DNA of 64,000 nucleotides, taken from JAJFKB01 sp965230515. GTDB lineage: Bacteria > Pseudomonadota > Gammaproteobacteria > Pseudomonadales > IMCC2047. This document shows, piece after piece, positions 8,036 through 16,711 of the stretch. The DNA lies in the NCBI GenBank assembly GCA_965230515.1, contig OZ246007.1:2728001-2792000 (forward strand), given 5' to 3'. Each line of letters starts with the position of its first letter. Position 1 is the stretch's first letter. The translations under genes were made by a program, and so were the position numbers. The notes beneath the pieces are model-generated. The model had not been told where the DNA came from, made no database searches, and saw only the letters and a list, made by a program, of their open reading frames with translations.

Positions 8036-10375
8036 CTAAAAGTGATACTCCGCGGTCATATATACCTCTCGACCGCGGCTATAGCTACCTTCAACGAAAC
8101 CTACGCCCGGTTGACTGAAGCCAGAATACAGGTAAATTTCATCAGTTGCATTCTTTATGCCAGCCACCAATCTCCAGTGTTCAGGAGTGCTGTACGTAAT
8201 GGACGCACCCAGCAGGCCAAACGAATCCTGCGCGAGCAAAGGTGTGTTTTCTGCATCATTGAAGTGATCATCCTTCCAGGTGTAATCCGTTCGCAACAGC
8301 AGTTCGGCACCTGAGTTCAGCGCAATCACATAATCGGCAGAGAAATTAAACGAGTTTTTCGGTGTATTGGCGAACTCGAAATCTTCAGTGATGGTGGCAT
8401 TAGGGTCAGATATCTCGGTGTAGTCTGCGTCCAGATAGGAGTAGGCAAACATCAGCGTCAAATTGTCGATGGGTACTGCCATTATCTCCAGTTCCAGGCC
8501 TTTGATTTCGGATTCACCGGCATTAACCGTGATCGGGGTAATGCCTTCCTGGTTTATGATCTGAAGGTCGGTGTAGTCCGTTGCAAAAAAAGCGCCGTTG
8601 ATGCGTAGCCTGTCGAAATCAATTTTAAAACCCACTTCCAGCGTTTCTGCTTCTTCCTGGTCAAATGGTCTGGCACCGTCTTTGGGATCCACCGTGCGGC
8701 CGGTAAAGCCACCCGATTTGAATCCTGCTGAATAGGAGAAGTAGGTAAACAGCTGGTCGTTCCAACGGTAGTCCAGACTGAATCTGGGTGAGGTATCGGT
8801 AAACTCTACACTTTCCTTGTCAACAAGCAATTCCAGAGGCGCAAGCCCCTGGGTGACATGCGTAGGCGCATAGTGCTTGTCATCCTTGGTATGACGTAGT
8901 CCGACAGTTGCGCTTAGACTGTCGGTAAAGTTGTAGGTCATCTGGGCAAAAACTGCTTCAGAGGTGTTTTCAACATCGTTCGCTTCATCCAGCCATAGAT
9001 TGATCACCGTACCCGGTGCACCGGCGAGTGCCAGATCAACCTCCAGCCCCAGAGGAACCTGGACGCGATCGAAGCCGTCCTCTTTAAAATAGTAAAGACC
9101 TGCGAGCCAGCTTAATCGGTCATTTTGTAAAGTTCCGGTGAACTGAAACTCCTGTGAAAACTGCTTGTGCTCATAAGAGTTGCGCGTATGGTCCAGGACG
9201 ATGGGTGAACTGTCCCCGTCCCGGCCAAAGTCAGAATCCAGATCCCGATAGGCGGAAATGGATTTGACCTCCATCCACTCCAGTTGCCAGTTTAACACCA
9301 GCGCGGCTCCGAATAGGTCATAGTCCGATTGGGAAGGTGCGTTGCCATAGGTCGTGTGCTCGTCACCGGTAATCCAGCGTGCATCATAGACAAGACGGTC
9401 GGCGGGTGCTGTGCCTCCTGTCGCGAATGCATTGTGTGCATCTGCCAGTGCAGCGCCGGTGCCGTAACTGGGTGTAAAGCCAAGCAGGGTGGATACCGGA
9501 GCGGTTTCTCGCGAGCGCGTCGCGTCGAGAGACAGGCGTGCCTGAAACTGATCGCCGTCAAAGAACAGTTTGGCGCGGGCTGATTGTGTGTTGATCTCGC
9601 CCAGGTCATCCCCGTTGCCATATAGCTTGCCACCGTCAAAAGCATCCGGAGCGGTGCCGGCAGCAACCGATAACGGAATGTAGTCGCTCGGGAAGGGCAG
9701 GCGTTTGCCGTAACCATCCTGTGTTTTGGAGGAGAATGACAACGAGCTAAACAACTGGTCACCCAAAGGAATATCAATCTTTCCTCGCAGGTCAAGCCGG
9801 TTGTCGGTGCCAAAGGTGATGCCAAGATCCCCGGCCATTTCTCTTTCCGGGTCTTTCGAAACGATACTGACAGCGCCGCCGATGGTGTTGCGTCCAAAGA
9901 GCGTTCCCTGTGGACCTTTTAGTATTTCGACCCGCTGGATATCCAGCAAATCGACTAGTCCGCCGACTGATCGGGCAACATAGACATCATCGACATAAAG
10001 TCCAACGCCGGGGTCGATGGTGAGCAGAAAATCACTCATGCCGATTCCGCGAATAAAGGTGGTAAGTGCAGCGGAGCTGCCGCTTATAGCAGCGGTCGCA
10101 TCCATCTCTAGCCCGGGTGTAAAATCTGCTACTTGAGCAATATTGGTGACACCTTTGCTGTTGAGTGATTCACCGGAAAATGCGGAAACGGCGATAGGTA
10201 CATCTTGCAGACTCTCTTCGCGTTTTCGCGCCGTTACGGTAATCTCCTCTATCCCGCCCTGCGCGGCAAAAAGTTGTGAGCAGGGGAGTGGGATGCCCAG
10301 TGACAGTGCAATCATCCAGGTGGTGATCTTTTTATTAGGGAAAGCCGACTGCTGCTCAGGTATGGTCAGGGCCAT
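8036..10375 (-). CDS. TonB-dependent outer-membrane receptor
   Basis: A 779-residue outer-membrane beta-barrel of the TonB-dependent family. A signal peptide (about residues 1-38) is followed by a TonB-box-like EEITVTAR, a plug domain with VEILKGPQGTLFGRNTIGG, and a 22-strand barrel ending in aromatic Phe (AEYHF), the usual C-terminal outer-membrane signature. The plug and barrel resemble the large group of receptors for carbohydrates or small hydrophobic molecules in marine gammaproteobacteria. The ligand is not readable. Its position between the PQQ dehydrogenase and an AraC-type regulator suggests uptake of that enzyme's substrate or cofactor, which is inference. Confidence 0.92.
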   Translation of the reverse strand: MALTIPEQQSAFPNKKITTWMIALSLGIPLPCSQLFAAQGGIEEITVTARKREESLQDVPIAVSAFSGESLNSKGVTNIAQVADFTPGLEMDATAAISGSSAALTTFIRGIGMSDFLLTIDPGVGLYVDDVYVARSVGGLVDLLDIQRVEILKGPQGTLFGRNTIGGAVSIVSKDPEREMAGDLGITFGTDNRLDLRGKIDIPLGDQLFSSLSFSSKTQDGYGKRLPFPSDYIPLSVAAGTAPDAFDGGKLYGNGDDLGEINTQSARAKLFFDGDQFQARLSLDATRSRETAPVSTLLGFTPSYGTGAALADAHNAFATGGTAPADRLVYDARWITGDEHTTYGNAPSQSDYDLFGAALVLNWQLEWMEVKSISAYRDLDSDFGRDGDSSPIVLDHTRNSYEHKQFSQEFQFTGTLQNDRLSWLAGLYYFKEDGFDRVQVPLGLEVDLALAGAPGTVINLWLDEANDVENTSEAVFAQMTYNFTDSLSATVGLRHTKDDKHYAPTHVTQGLAPLELLVDKESVEFTDTSPRFSLDYRWNDQLFTYFSYSAGFKSGGFTGRTVDPKDGARPFDQEEAETLEVGFKIDFDRLRINGAFFATDYTDLQIINQEGITPITVNAGESEIKGLELEIMAVPIDNLTLMFAYSYLDADYTEISDPNATITEDFEFANTPKNSFNFSADYVIALNSGAELLLRTDYTWKDDHFNDAENTPLLAQDSFGLLGASITYSTPEHWRLVAGIKNATDEIYLYSGFSQPGVGFVEGSYSRGREVYMTAEYHF

Positions 10376-10475
10376 GCCTTAATCCTCCGTTCTGTGAGTT
10401 GAATTCTTGCGCATCCCGATTATGGGTGCTGCTTATTGTAGTAAAGGCGCATTAAACTACGGGTGAGCAGTGGCG

Positions 10476-10495
10476 TCTTGCCAAAAACGGCAAGA
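10476..10495. promoter_or_regulatory. Inverted repeat between receptor and AraC genes
   Basis: TCTTGCC-AAAAAC-GGCAAGA, a perfect 7-bp inverted repeat with a 6-base spacer. It lies about 100 bases upstream of the receptor start and 150 bases upstream of the AraC-type gene, in the shared divergent promoter region. This is a sensible position for a regulator site. It could also form a hairpin. Binding by the neighbouring AraC protein is a guess. Confidence 0.35.
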
Positions 10496-10645
10496 AAGCT
10501 TTACCAAAAGGGCATCAAAGAGGGTAATCCTGTTCTGCAACTGAGTCCCTGTGCTATGCTCCGCTGAATCAGATCTGAGTGTATCAGTCGATTAATAATC
10601 CGCTGTGAAGGTACTATTGCAATAATTATTGGCAGGGGGCGACCC

Positions 10646-11611
10646 ATGGGTATCTCGAATTATCGTACCGGTGATTTTAAGGAAAACCAGCAGCTTGAAT
10701 ACTGGAATGAAGTCATCTGCAAAGAGTTCACTGAGTTAGAGTGCCATATTGGAAATAAGGGTGCTTATCGGGGGGAGTTAACCACTTGGGATTTGAATTC
10801 GATTCAGATTTCCAAAGTCTGCTGTGATCCCTCTGATGTGCGGCATTCAAAGTGGCAGGTATCCAGGTCAAGCGAGGATGTGTATCTGATGCATGTTCAG
10901 ACAGAAGGTGAAAGCCTGAATCGTCAGGGTGGGCGAGAGGCGCATCTGAAACCTGGTGACTTTACCATCTGTAACAGCAAGACTCCCTACTCGGTTTTTT
11001 TTGAAGAGCCGATAGAGATGATGGTATTAAGGATTCCGGGAGCCGTTCTGCATCAGTATTTCAGTGCCGCCGAACAGGATATTCTGGCACGCAGAATATC
11101 AGGTGAGGAACAGCTGGGCTCTATTATTTATAGTTTGCTGGTCAGGCTCTGGTTAAATAATGAGAGCATTGATAACCCGCAACAAAACGTCAATATCTGC
11201 AACAGTGTTCTGGCACTTCTTGCGACCCAGTTGGAGATGATTACCCCCAGTGGTGTTGCCGCAGAATCATCTGTTCGAGCCGCACATAGGCAACGGATTA
11301 AAACGTATATCGAAAGGCACCTGTCGGATCCAGGTCTTTCTCCAGGCACCATTGCCTATGAAAATGGTGTTTCACCGCGTTATCTGCGGCTATTGTTTGA
11401 GTCGGAAAATGTGACCTGCTCAAGGTATATCATCAAACGCCGGCTAGAGGAGATCGCCAGAGATCTGGCAAATCCGTCAGTGGCTCACCTGAAAATAATA
11501 GAGATTGCCTACCGCTGGGGATTTAACAATCCGTCTCACTTTAGTCGTGTCTTTAAGGAGTATTTTCAGTGCGCGCCTCAGGATTATCGATATAAAAAGC
11601 AAGGCCGTTAA
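10646..11611 (+). CDS. AraC-family transcriptional regulator (FeaR-like architecture)
   Basis: A 321-residue regulator with an N-terminal ligand-sensing cupin-like domain (about 15-200, AraC_binding_2 type) and a C-terminal double helix-turn-helix (about 215-315). The second HTH shows the family signature IAYRWGFNNPSHFSRVFKEYF. FeaR, which controls aromatic amine use in enterobacteria, has the same layout, but orthology is not claimed. It is transcribed away from the TonB receptor and PQQ dehydrogenase, and an inverted repeat lies in the shared promoter region. It probably controls those genes, possibly also the SLC13 permease downstream. Confidence 0.88.
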   Translation: MGISNYRTGDFKENQQLEYWNEVICKEFTELECHIGNKGAYRGELTTWDLNSIQISKVCCDPSDVRHSKWQVSRSSEDVYLMHVQTEGESLNRQGGREAHLKPGDFTICNSKTPYSVFFEEPIEMMVLRIPGAVLHQYFSAAEQDILARRISGEEQLGSIIYSLLVRLWLNNESIDNPQQNVNICNSVLALLATQLEMITPSGVAAESSVRAAHRQRIKTYIERHLSDPGLSPGTIAYENGVSPRYLRLLFESENVTCSRYIIKRRLEEIARDLANPSVAHLKIIEIAYRWGFNNPSHFSRVFKEYFQCAPQDYRYKKQGR

Positions 11612-11759
11612 CTGGCTCTGTAGTCATCGGTCTTTTAGTTAACATATAACACTGGCGGATCGCATGTGTGCTGGTGCCTGTGTTTTGCGGTGTGGTTTTA
11701 ACTGCGATTATTCCCTGCTATGCTGGAGCTAAGTTCTCTGCTCTAGGATTGTGCTCAAA

Positions 11760-13532
11760 ATGGCTGACCAGATATTCCTGTTTGTCCTCATCACACTGGT
11801 ATTCGTGTTTTTAATATGGGGGCGGATTCGCTACGACATCATTGCTTTCTCGGCGCTGATTATTGCCGGTGTGGTCGGTGTGATTCCAAAAGAACAGGTG
11901 TTTTCCGGGTTCGGTCACCCGGCAGTACTGATCGTTGCACTGGTACTGGTGGTTAGCAAGGGATTGTCACGTTCGGGCGCGATTGAATTGATTGCAAAGC
12001 AGGTGCTGAGCGCCAAACGCACGCTCCAGACACATATCGGGATTATGGCGACAATTTCGGCGCTGCTGTCCAGTGTGATGAATAATGTAGCTGCGCTGGC
12101 ATTGCTCATGCCGGTGGATATGCAGGCAGCCCAGAAAGCGAAGCGAAGTCCAGCATCTACACTAATGCCGCTTTCCTTTGCATCCATTCTCGGTGGCATG
12201 GTCACCCTGATAGGCACACCACCCAATATTGTTATTGCAACTTACAGGGAAGATGCACTTGGCGAGCCGTTTCGAATGTTTGATTTTGCCCCTGTCGGTG
12301 CTGCCGTTGCTGTGGTTGGGGTGCTGTTTGTGGTCTATCTGGGTTGGCGAATGATCCCGGCAGAGCGCACAAAACATAATAGTGCCAAAGAACTGGAGGA
12401 TCTCAAAGGCTTTGTTGCAGAAGTTCGGGTTCCGGAAACATCAAAAATTATTGAACAACGCGTCCGTGATCTCGATAAGATGGCTGATGAGAACGATATA
12501 CTGATTCTGGGCGTGGTTCGACGGGGTAAGCGGCTTCCCGGGGCTGCGCGGCGTGAGCAGTTGCGCAAAAACGATCTGCTGGTGGTACAGGGTAGTCATA
12601 ATGCAATTGATCAGTTTGTGGGTGCCGCAGGCCTTACCTTTGGCAGCTCAGAGAAACAACAAAGTGTAGTTTCTGAAACCAGCAGTCTGGTGGAGGTTGT
12701 GGTGCCAGTGGGAGCCACCATTGAAGGCCGATCCGCTTTGGATGTGCGCCTTTTATACCGCCAGGGTGTGATGCTGCTGGGTATCTCAAGAAAAGGAAAA
12801 CCAATTCGTGAACGGGTACGTAGAGAGCCAATGCAGGCGGGTGATATTCTGCTGTTGTTGGGACCCGAAGGGCAGATAAACGATGTGGTGGATTGGCTGG
12901 GTTGCTTGCCGCTTGCACAACGCGGTCTGGAAGTTACTTTACGTAGTAAGGCATCGCTGGCGGTGGCAATTTTTGCCGGTGCGATTCTGGCGGCCAGCAT
13001 CGGTCTGGTCTATCTGCCGATGGCATTGGCGGCAGTGGTGGTGCTGTATGTGTTGACTGGTATCGTCCCGCTTTCCGGTTTGTACGAGTCGATAGAGTGG
13101 CCGGTGATCGTCCTGCTTGGTTCGATGATCCCTATTGGCGCGGCTCTGGAAGCGAGCGGTGGTACGGCTCAGGTAGCCAATCTGATTGTTAGCGTGACAG
13201 AAGGTCTGCCGACAGTGGCGGTGTTGGCGATATTGATGATTGTGACTATGACGTTGTCGGACATGCTCAATAATGTGGCGACCGCTTTGATCGCGGCGCC
13301 GATTGGGATTGATATTGCCAACCGGTTAGATGCAAATCCCGATGCGTTTCTGATGGCGGTTGCGGTGTCCGCATCCTGCGCTTTTCTGACGCCGATTGGC
13401 CATAAAAACAACACCATTATCATGGGGCCGGGAGGATATCAGTTCGGGGATTACTGGCGGATGGGGTTGCCGCTTGAACTGCTGGTGTTAGTGGTGGGAA
13501 TCCCGATGATTTTGCTGGTTTGGCCTCTCTAA
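11760..13532 (+). CDS. SLC13/DASS-type permease with two RCK_C (TrkA-C) domains
   Basis: A Na+-coupled anion/dicarboxylate-type permease of about 590 residues. Two membrane halves flank a cytoplasmic insert (about 210-395) with two RCK_C domains, seen as paired ILxLGVxRxGKRLPG-like and MLLGISRKGKPIRE-like segments. The halves contain the related motifs MNNVAALALLMP and LNNVATALIAAP, typical of the paired re-entrant Na+ sites, and GTPPNIVIA. The ATG at 11760 is preferred: a GTG at 11751 lies too close to the AGGA ribosome site. The substrate is not readable; sulfate, dicarboxylates or other anions are transported by relatives. Confidence 0.87.
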   Translation: MADQIFLFVLITLVFVFLIWGRIRYDIIAFSALIIAGVVGVIPKEQVFSGFGHPAVLIVALVLVVSKGLSRSGAIELIAKQVLSAKRTLQTHIGIMATISALLSSVMNNVAALALLMPVDMQAAQKAKRSPASTLMPLSFASILGGMVTLIGTPPNIVIATYREDALGEPFRMFDFAPVGAAVAVVGVLFVVYLGWRMIPAERTKHNSAKELEDLKGFVAEVRVPETSKIIEQRVRDLDKMADENDILILGVVRRGKRLPGAARREQLRKNDLLVVQGSHNAIDQFVGAAGLTFGSSEKQQSVVSETSSLVEVVVPVGATIEGRSALDVRLLYRQGVMLLGISRKGKPIRERVRREPMQAGDILLLLGPEGQINDVVDWLGCLPLAQRGLEVTLRSKASLAVAIFAGAILAASIGLVYLPMALAAVVVLYVLTGIVPLSGLYESIEWPVIVLLGSMIPIGAALEASGGTAQVANLIVSVTEGLPTVAVLAILMIVTMTLSDMLNNVATALIAAPIGIDIANRLDANPDAFLMAVAVSASCAFLTPIGHKNNTIIMGPGGYQFGDYWRMGLPLELLVLVVGIPMILLVWPL

Positions 13533-13633
13533 ACAGCGACGCATCTATCACTATAATCTGTCGCTGAGGGTGCCCATCAAGGACAGTCCTCAGCAGTTAA
13601 TCAGACCAAAAGTTAACGTTTTACAGCTGTTTG

Positions 13634-14824
13634 TTAAAGAACAGCGACGATCGACTCTGCCAAATAGTCAATGTTACCGCTGTTGATGCCTGCGATACTG
13701 ATTCGACTTGAATCGACCATATAGATGCTGTATTCCTCACGTAGACGCTTTACCTGTTCCGGGGTGACGCCGAGAAAAGAGAACATGCCTCGCTGGCGTT
13801 CAATAAAGGAAAAATCCTGTTGCGCATTATTGCCAGCCAGTTTTGCGACCAGTTGCGAGCGCAGACTATTGATTCGGTCCCGCATTTCGGTGAGTTCCGC
13901 ATCCCAGTCGGCTTTCAATTCTGTATTGCTCAGCACCAGGTTTACCGCTGCAGCGCCATGAGAGGGAGGCATAGAGTAGATGCCGCGAGCGATATTGGCA
14001 GCTTGAGAGGCGCTGACCGCCGCACTTTTGGTGTCTGCAGCTATTATGTTCAGTGTGCCGACGCGTTCACGGTAGATACCGAAATTTTTCGAACAGGAGC
14101 TGGCAACAATCAGTTCCGGTAGGCGTTCGGCCATCAGACGTACACCATAAGCATCTTCGGTCAGCCCTTCTCCAAAGCCCTGGTATGCGATATCAATGTA
14201 GGGAACGAAACCCTGTTGTTCGGCCATGCCGGTAACTATCTGCCACTGTTCCTGTGTCAGGTCTGCTCCGCAGGGGTTATGGCAGCAGCCATGTAGCAGA
14301 ACCAGATCTCCACGCTTAACCTGCTTAAGTGTTTCTACCATTTGATCAAATTGTAGCTGGTGCGTTTCAGCATCATAGTAAGGGTACTTGGCCAGTTTCA
14401 GTCCGGCATTGCCTAACAGGGGAATATGATTGGCCCAGGTAGGGTCGCTTACCCATACGGTCGCTTCGGGATTGCAGCGCAGTGCAAAATCAGCCCCTAG
14501 CCGAAGTGCACCACAACCACCTGGTGACTGAATGGTGGCTATTCGATTGTCTTTGTATGCCGAATGGGTCTCGCCCAGCAACATAAGCTGTACGTTGCGG
14601 TTAAAATCAGGATTTCCTGCCGGTGGAATATAAGCCTTGGTGTTTTCCTCGGCCAGTATGATCTCTTCAGCACGTTTGACTGATCGCAAAACAGGGGTAT
14701 TACCCTGCTCATCCTTATAAACGCCTACACCAAGATCTATTTTGTTGGGGTTAGGGTCATCACGGTGTGCTGCCATTAATCCAAGTATCGGATCCGGCGG
14801 CAGTAAATCTAGTTTTTCAAACAT
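13634..14824 (-). CDS. Aromatic/aspartate aminotransferase (fold I, class I)
   Basis: A 396-residue PLP enzyme of the TyrB/AspC/PhhC group. It exchanges the amino group between aromatic amino acids (or aspartate) and 2-oxoglutarate. The PLP lysine is Lys246 in SCSKNFGIYRERVG, preceded by HGCCHNPCGADLT and DIAYQGFGEG, and SRISIAGI near the C-terminus carries the carboxylate-binding Arg. It is 77 bases downstream of an aromatic 2-oxoacid decarboxylase and near a Na+-amino-acid transporter. The likely job is therefore to make phenylpyruvate or indolepyruvate from phenylalanine, tyrosine or tryptophan. A general aspartate aminotransferase cannot be excluded. Confidence 0.88.
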   Translation of the reverse strand: MFEKLDLLPPDPILGLMAAHRDDPNPNKIDLGVGVYKDEQGNTPVLRSVKRAEEIILAEENTKAYIPPAGNPDFNRNVQLMLLGETHSAYKDNRIATIQSPGGCGALRLGADFALRCNPEATVWVSDPTWANHIPLLGNAGLKLAKYPYYDAETHQLQFDQMVETLKQVKRGDLVLLHGCCHNPCGADLTQEQWQIVTGMAEQQGFVPYIDIAYQGFGEGLTEDAYGVRLMAERLPELIVASSCSKNFGIYRERVGTLNIIAADTKSAAVSASQAANIARGIYSMPPSHGAAAVNLVLSNTELKADWDAELTEMRDRINSLRSQLVAKLAGNNAQQDFSFIERQRGMFSFLGVTPEQVKRLREEYSIYMVDSSRISIAGINSGNIDYLAESIVAVL

Positions 14825-14901
14825 TCTTATCTCCGTACAGCGGTGTCCAGGCCCTAATTCAGAGTGTCGATCAGGGTATTTGCCAGAACAGGGATTTAAC
14901 C

Positions 14902-16536
14902 CTATTTCCCTTGTGATTGCGAGCGTTTTGCCGCGTTAACACTGGTCGTAAACTGGGTCAGCGTCTGAGATAGAGCCGTTCGTTCCATGGCGATGTCAAT
15001 CAGCTGGAACTGCCCCCGTTTGCTAACAGCTTGATTCAGAGCGTCTTTTAGTTGAGCGCGAGTGGTGACGCGATAACCATCACCTCCGAGGCTGTCCGCG
15101 ATGTCGGCGTAGTTGAGTTCAATCAGGTCATTGAATTTGGATTCTCCCTGGAAGGCGCTAAGCATGCCCCAGCTTGCGTTGTTAAACATCAGCACAATAG
15201 GATCCCAGCCGTAGCGAGGGCAGTTCAGCAGTTCCCATCCGGTCATCTGGAAGGCACCGTCTCCAACCAGAATCAGCGGTCGTCTGCCGGTAGCAGCCTG
15301 GGTTCCCATACCCGCCGGAATGCCGTAGCCCATCGTGGCATAATAGCCCGGTGCAATCAGTCCGCTATGTTTCATATCCAGTGCCGTAAAGAGGCAGTCG
15401 CCCATATCAGAGGCGATTGGCATATCGCCATGTTCCCTGAATAGATCATTAACAGCTGCGGCTATGTCTGTGGGCGTGATTTTGGCCCCGTCCCCTAGCA
15501 GGTTTTCAGGGAACTCACGTTCAACTTTCTCCGCAATCCGGTCGTAACTGCCTTTGTTTTTTAGCTCGGTGACCAGCGCTTTCAGGGGAATATCATTGTA
15601 GGTGTGATAGCTCATTGAGACACGGTTGTCGCAGGCCAGAATCGATTTGCGAGTGTTAATTTTACTGACCGATACACCAAAGTTGGTATCCGTCAGAATC
15701 ACTCCTAACATGATTAGCGCATCTGAGTTTTCGACCAGGTTGGTGACCTTTTGATCACCCGCTGCTCCCAAATATGTACCGCACATGGGCGCATTGGTGT
15801 TTGCCAGCAATCCGGTTCCCATGAATGTGGTTGCCACAGGAATGCCCAGACTGATCGCCAGATCGGCCACATCCTGCTCCAACCCGAAGCGGCGAATCTC
15901 CACGCCGGCCAGCAGAACAGGGGATTGGGCATCTTTCAGTGACTTGAATATCTCCTCCACACAGGCATTCAGTGCTTCCTGATCTGCGCTAAGCTCCGTA
16001 TTAACCACAGGTGCCGGGTCGCAAGGAGCGTTTACCGTGTCCCTGGGTACTTCAATATAAACGGGACGCGATTGTGAAACACAATTGGCCAGAACGCGTG
16101 CGATAGCTTCTGGAGCGTGTATCGGATCGTCCAGCACCACCTGATCACAGGTAATCTCTTTAAAGACCTCAAGCTGTGAATCGAGAGTTTTTGCCTGGTG
16201 ATGTAGCATCAGGCCTGCAGTTTTCTCGTTAGCGCCTGGTCCGCCAGAGATAACGATGACTGGTGACTTTTCGGCATATGCGGCGGCGATTGGATTCACC
16301 ATGTTGAGTGCGCCCGCGCCATAGGTGACGGCTGCAATCGATGGTTTGCAGTGTAAGCGGGATGCTGCGTCGGCAGCAAACCCTACCGCTGGTTCATGGC
16401 TGAGCGTATATAGTGGCAGAATTTCTGTTTCTTCTGCGACCTTGAAAAAGGGGAGTGCGAAGTCTCCCGGGATTCCGAATATTTCCTGCGCTCCGTAATT
16501 TTTGCAGGCGATTAAAAGTGATTCTGCAAGCGTCAT
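14902..16536 (-). CDS. Thiamine-diphosphate phenylpyruvate/indolepyruvate decarboxylase
   Basis: A 544-residue ThDP enzyme closely resembling the Azospirillum phenylpyruvate decarboxylase (ppdC/ipdC). Shared stretches include FGIPGDFALPFFKVAEET and TLSHEPAVGFAADAA, with the cofactor-activating Glu48. The ThDP/Mg site runs from GDGAF (residue 425) to FNNASW (residues 451-456). It decarboxylates aromatic 2-oxoacids to aldehydes such as phenylacetaldehyde or indole-3-acetaldehyde. The ATG at 16536 has an AGAGG ribosome site 8 bases upstream. With the downstream aminotransferase and upstream transporter it forms an Ehrlich-type degradation or auxin-like pathway. No aldehyde dehydrogenase is seen in the window. 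Confidence 0.9.
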   Translation of the reverse strand: MTLAESLLIACKNYGAQEIFGIPGDFALPFFKVAEETEILPLYTLSHEPAVGFAADAASRLHCKPSIAAVTYGAGALNMVNPIAAAYAEKSPVIVISGGPGANEKTAGLMLHHQAKTLDSQLEVFKEITCDQVVLDDPIHAPEAIARVLANCVSQSRPVYIEVPRDTVNAPCDPAPVVNTELSADQEALNACVEEIFKSLKDAQSPVLLAGVEIRRFGLEQDVADLAISLGIPVATTFMGTGLLANTNAPMCGTYLGAAGDQKVTNLVENSDALIMLGVILTDTNFGVSVSKINTRKSILACDNRVSMSYHTYNDIPLKALVTELKNKGSYDRIAEKVEREFPENLLGDGAKITPTDIAAAVNDLFREHGDMPIASDMGDCLFTALDMKHSGLIAPGYYATMGYGIPAGMGTQAATGRRPLILVGDGAFQMTGWELLNCPRYGWDPIVLMFNNASWGMLSAFQGESKFNDLIELNYADIADSLGGDGYRVTTRAQLKDALNQAVSKRGQFQLIDIAMERTALSQTLTQFTTSVNAAKRSQSQGK

Positions 16537-16711
16537 TATTGTTGCCTCTAAAAAATGCTATTGATGCTAGATATTCTAGTTTGAATATTGAGGAATTGTG
16601 TTGCTAGTTTTTGCTTATTATGACCTGGTTAGGAATATAAATACGAAAAACAAAAAATAATGAAATATTATTCTTTATGCTCGTGTGACGCCGGATAGCC
16701 AAAAGGAGTGC

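Noticed and set aside
9292..9897. Second minus-strand frame of 201 codons inside the receptor gene
   Set aside because: Out of frame with a clear TonB receptor and low-complexity in content; a frame shadow.
13534..13593. CAGCGAC/GTCGCTG and CTGAGG/CCTCAG repeats between convergent permease and aminotransferase genes
   Set aside because: Long loops and no T-runs in either direction; perhaps weak bidirectional termination, but not supportable.
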